Shown here piece after piece: positions 6,559 through 7,247 of a stretch of DNA of 7,247 nt (positions are counted from its first letter, which is position 1; the number at the start of each line of letters is the position of its first letter). Position numbers and translations under genes: made by a program. The notes below the pieces were generated by a model that made no database searches, was not told the DNA's origin, and saw only the letters and a list, made by a program, of their open reading frames with translations. The DNA lies in the NCBI GenBank assembly GCA_964418575.1, contig CAYQMI010000139.1, forward strand, positions 1 to 7,247. The letters are read 5' to 3'. The DNA is from Glaciecola sp964418575. GTDB taxonomy: Bacteria; Pseudomonadota; Gammaproteobacteria; Enterobacterales; Alteromonadaceae.

Positions 6559-7247
6559 ATGAGCAATGAGTTAAGCACAACAATAAATGCCGCCGAGGCT
6601 GACAGGGTTTCACTACCCGTTGGCTTAAGCGTATTTGTTTGTGTAATTGCTTTGCTTATTTGGGGTGCAGTAAGCAGTTATCAGTGGTTGCAAGACGAGC
6701 AACGTTTGCCCGTGCAAAACATTGTGGTAACCGGCAACATTAGTATGCTTGATGTGGATGCACTGGAAAGTAAGATTCGACAAGACAATGCCGGCAGTTT
6801 TTTTGCCATTGATGTTAACAATGTGCATCAGTTGGTAGAGCGTCAAGCTTGGGTATACAGCGCGTCGATTCGCAAACGTTGGCCAAGCAGCTTGTATATT
6901 CATGTGCTAGAGCAACAGGCTGCGGCGCGATGGAATGACGATTTGCTATTAAATAAATACGGCGACAGCTTTGACGGTAAGCTAGACAGCCCCGCGCTTC
7001 CAGTGCTTTTTGGACCAGGCGGAAGTGAAAAAACAGCGCTTACTGGTTATCAGCATATGCGTTCACTTTTACGCAGCAGTGGGCAGCGAATTGAGCAGTT
7101 AGTATTAAGCGAAAGGTTTGCTTGGACAGTACAATTAAAAAGTGGCATTACGCTACATTTAGGACGACAAGAATATATTAAGCGATTACAACGGTTTATA
7201 GATGTTTATCCGCTTTTAAAAGAAGAAAAAAAAGCAATAAATTACGT
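6559..7247 (+). CDS. ftsQ: FtsQ, cell division protein (5' part, runs off the window)
   Basis: The frame is open from ATG 6559 to the window edge: 229 complete codons plus two bases. FtsQ is a bitopic inner-membrane divisome protein that binds FtsB and FtsL and helps control septal peptidoglycan synthesis. A cytoplasmic tail of about 20 residues precedes one membrane segment (about 20-40, rich in V, L, I, F). A periplasmic POTRA domain follows (about 50-119), with RLPVQNIVVTGN (49-60) and SIRKRWPSSLYIHVLEQ (103-119). The beta domain begins with AARWND (122-127) and includes LPVLFGPGGSE (147-157), LHLGRQEYIKRLQRF (199-213) and VYPLL (216-220). These align in order with E. coli FtsQ, and the last codons reach the 'ISYVDLRY' region (here INYV), so roughly the last 30-50 residues are missing. 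ATG 6559 is 5 bp after the ddl stop; no in-frame start lies upstream before a stop at 6529. Confidence 0.94.
   Translation, partial: MSNELSTTINAAEADRVSLPVGLSVFVCVIALLIWGAVSSYQWLQDEQRLPVQNIVVTGNISMLDVDALESKIRQDNAGSFFAIDVNNVHQLVERQAWVYSASIRKRWPSSLYIHVLEQQAAARWNDDLLLNKYGDSFDGKLDSPALPVLFGPGGSEKTALTGYQHMRSLLRSSGQRIEQLVLSERFAWTVQLKSGITLHLGRQEYIKRLQRFIDVYPLLKEEKKAINY

Noticed and set aside
6566..6574. ATG at 6566 as a possible ftsQ start
   Set aside because: It reads ATG-AGT-TAA and stops at once; ATG 6559 opens the FtsQ frame.
6625..6903. Minus-strand open frame of 92 codons opposite ftsQ
   Set aside because: It lies wholly opposite a region that matches FtsQ membrane and POTRA segments, and its translation shows no recognisable domain.
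7226..7233. Run of eight A near the window end as a possible frameshift or slippage site in ftsQ
   Set aside because: The frame after the run continues into INYV, matching the FtsQ 'ISYV' segment, so the coding sequence is intact; slippage has no further support.

Overview
This window is a segment of the division and cell wall (dcw) gene cluster of a Gram-negative bacterium. All genes are on the + strand, in the order mraY (3' end) - murD - ftsW - murG - murC - ddl - ftsQ (5' part). This order, with no murB between murC and ddl and with ftsQ directly after ddl, is the gammaproteobacterial (E. coli/Pseudomonas-like) arrangement. The proteins align with recalled E. coli sequences along most of their length. 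MurG has the 'VPLP-DDHQT-NA' signature that I associate with Pseudomonas-like lineages. Base composition looks moderate (roughly mid-40s percent GC by eye, not computed). A marine Cellvibrionales-type gammaproteobacterium would fit, but that is only a guess.

Layout: mraY C-terminus 1-309; murD 314-1711; ftsW 1708-2982; murG 2975-4150; murC 4137-5606; ddl 5603-6553; ftsQ 6559 to the window edge. Gaps between genes are at most 5 bp and four of the six junctions overlap (4, 8, 14 and 4 bp). No terminator, convincing promoter, RNA gene, repeat, CRISPR array or mobile element was seen, so the window reads as the interior of one long co-transcribed unit. No stretch over 300 bases lacks a gene.

How the genes work together: MurC adds L-Ala and MurD adds D-Glu to the UDP-MurNAc peptide. 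Ddl makes the D-Ala-D-Ala that ends the pentapeptide. MraY moves the phospho-MurNAc-pentapeptide to undecaprenyl phosphate (lipid I), and MurG adds GlcNAc (lipid II). FtsW polymerises lipid II at the septum together with its class B penicillin-binding protein (FtsI), and FtsQ links the divisome components (FtsB/FtsL).

I found no undescribed system. The points worth a second look are small. MurD lacks the first Asn of the Mur-ligase 'HNxxN' motif (Leu instead), although MurC in the same window keeps it. FtsW has QAAE in place of the usual QP(S/A)E. MurG carries an insertion of about 18 residues in its C-terminal domain. Ddl has a variant of the loop after its ENT motif. A tiny stop-start relay joins mraY and murD.
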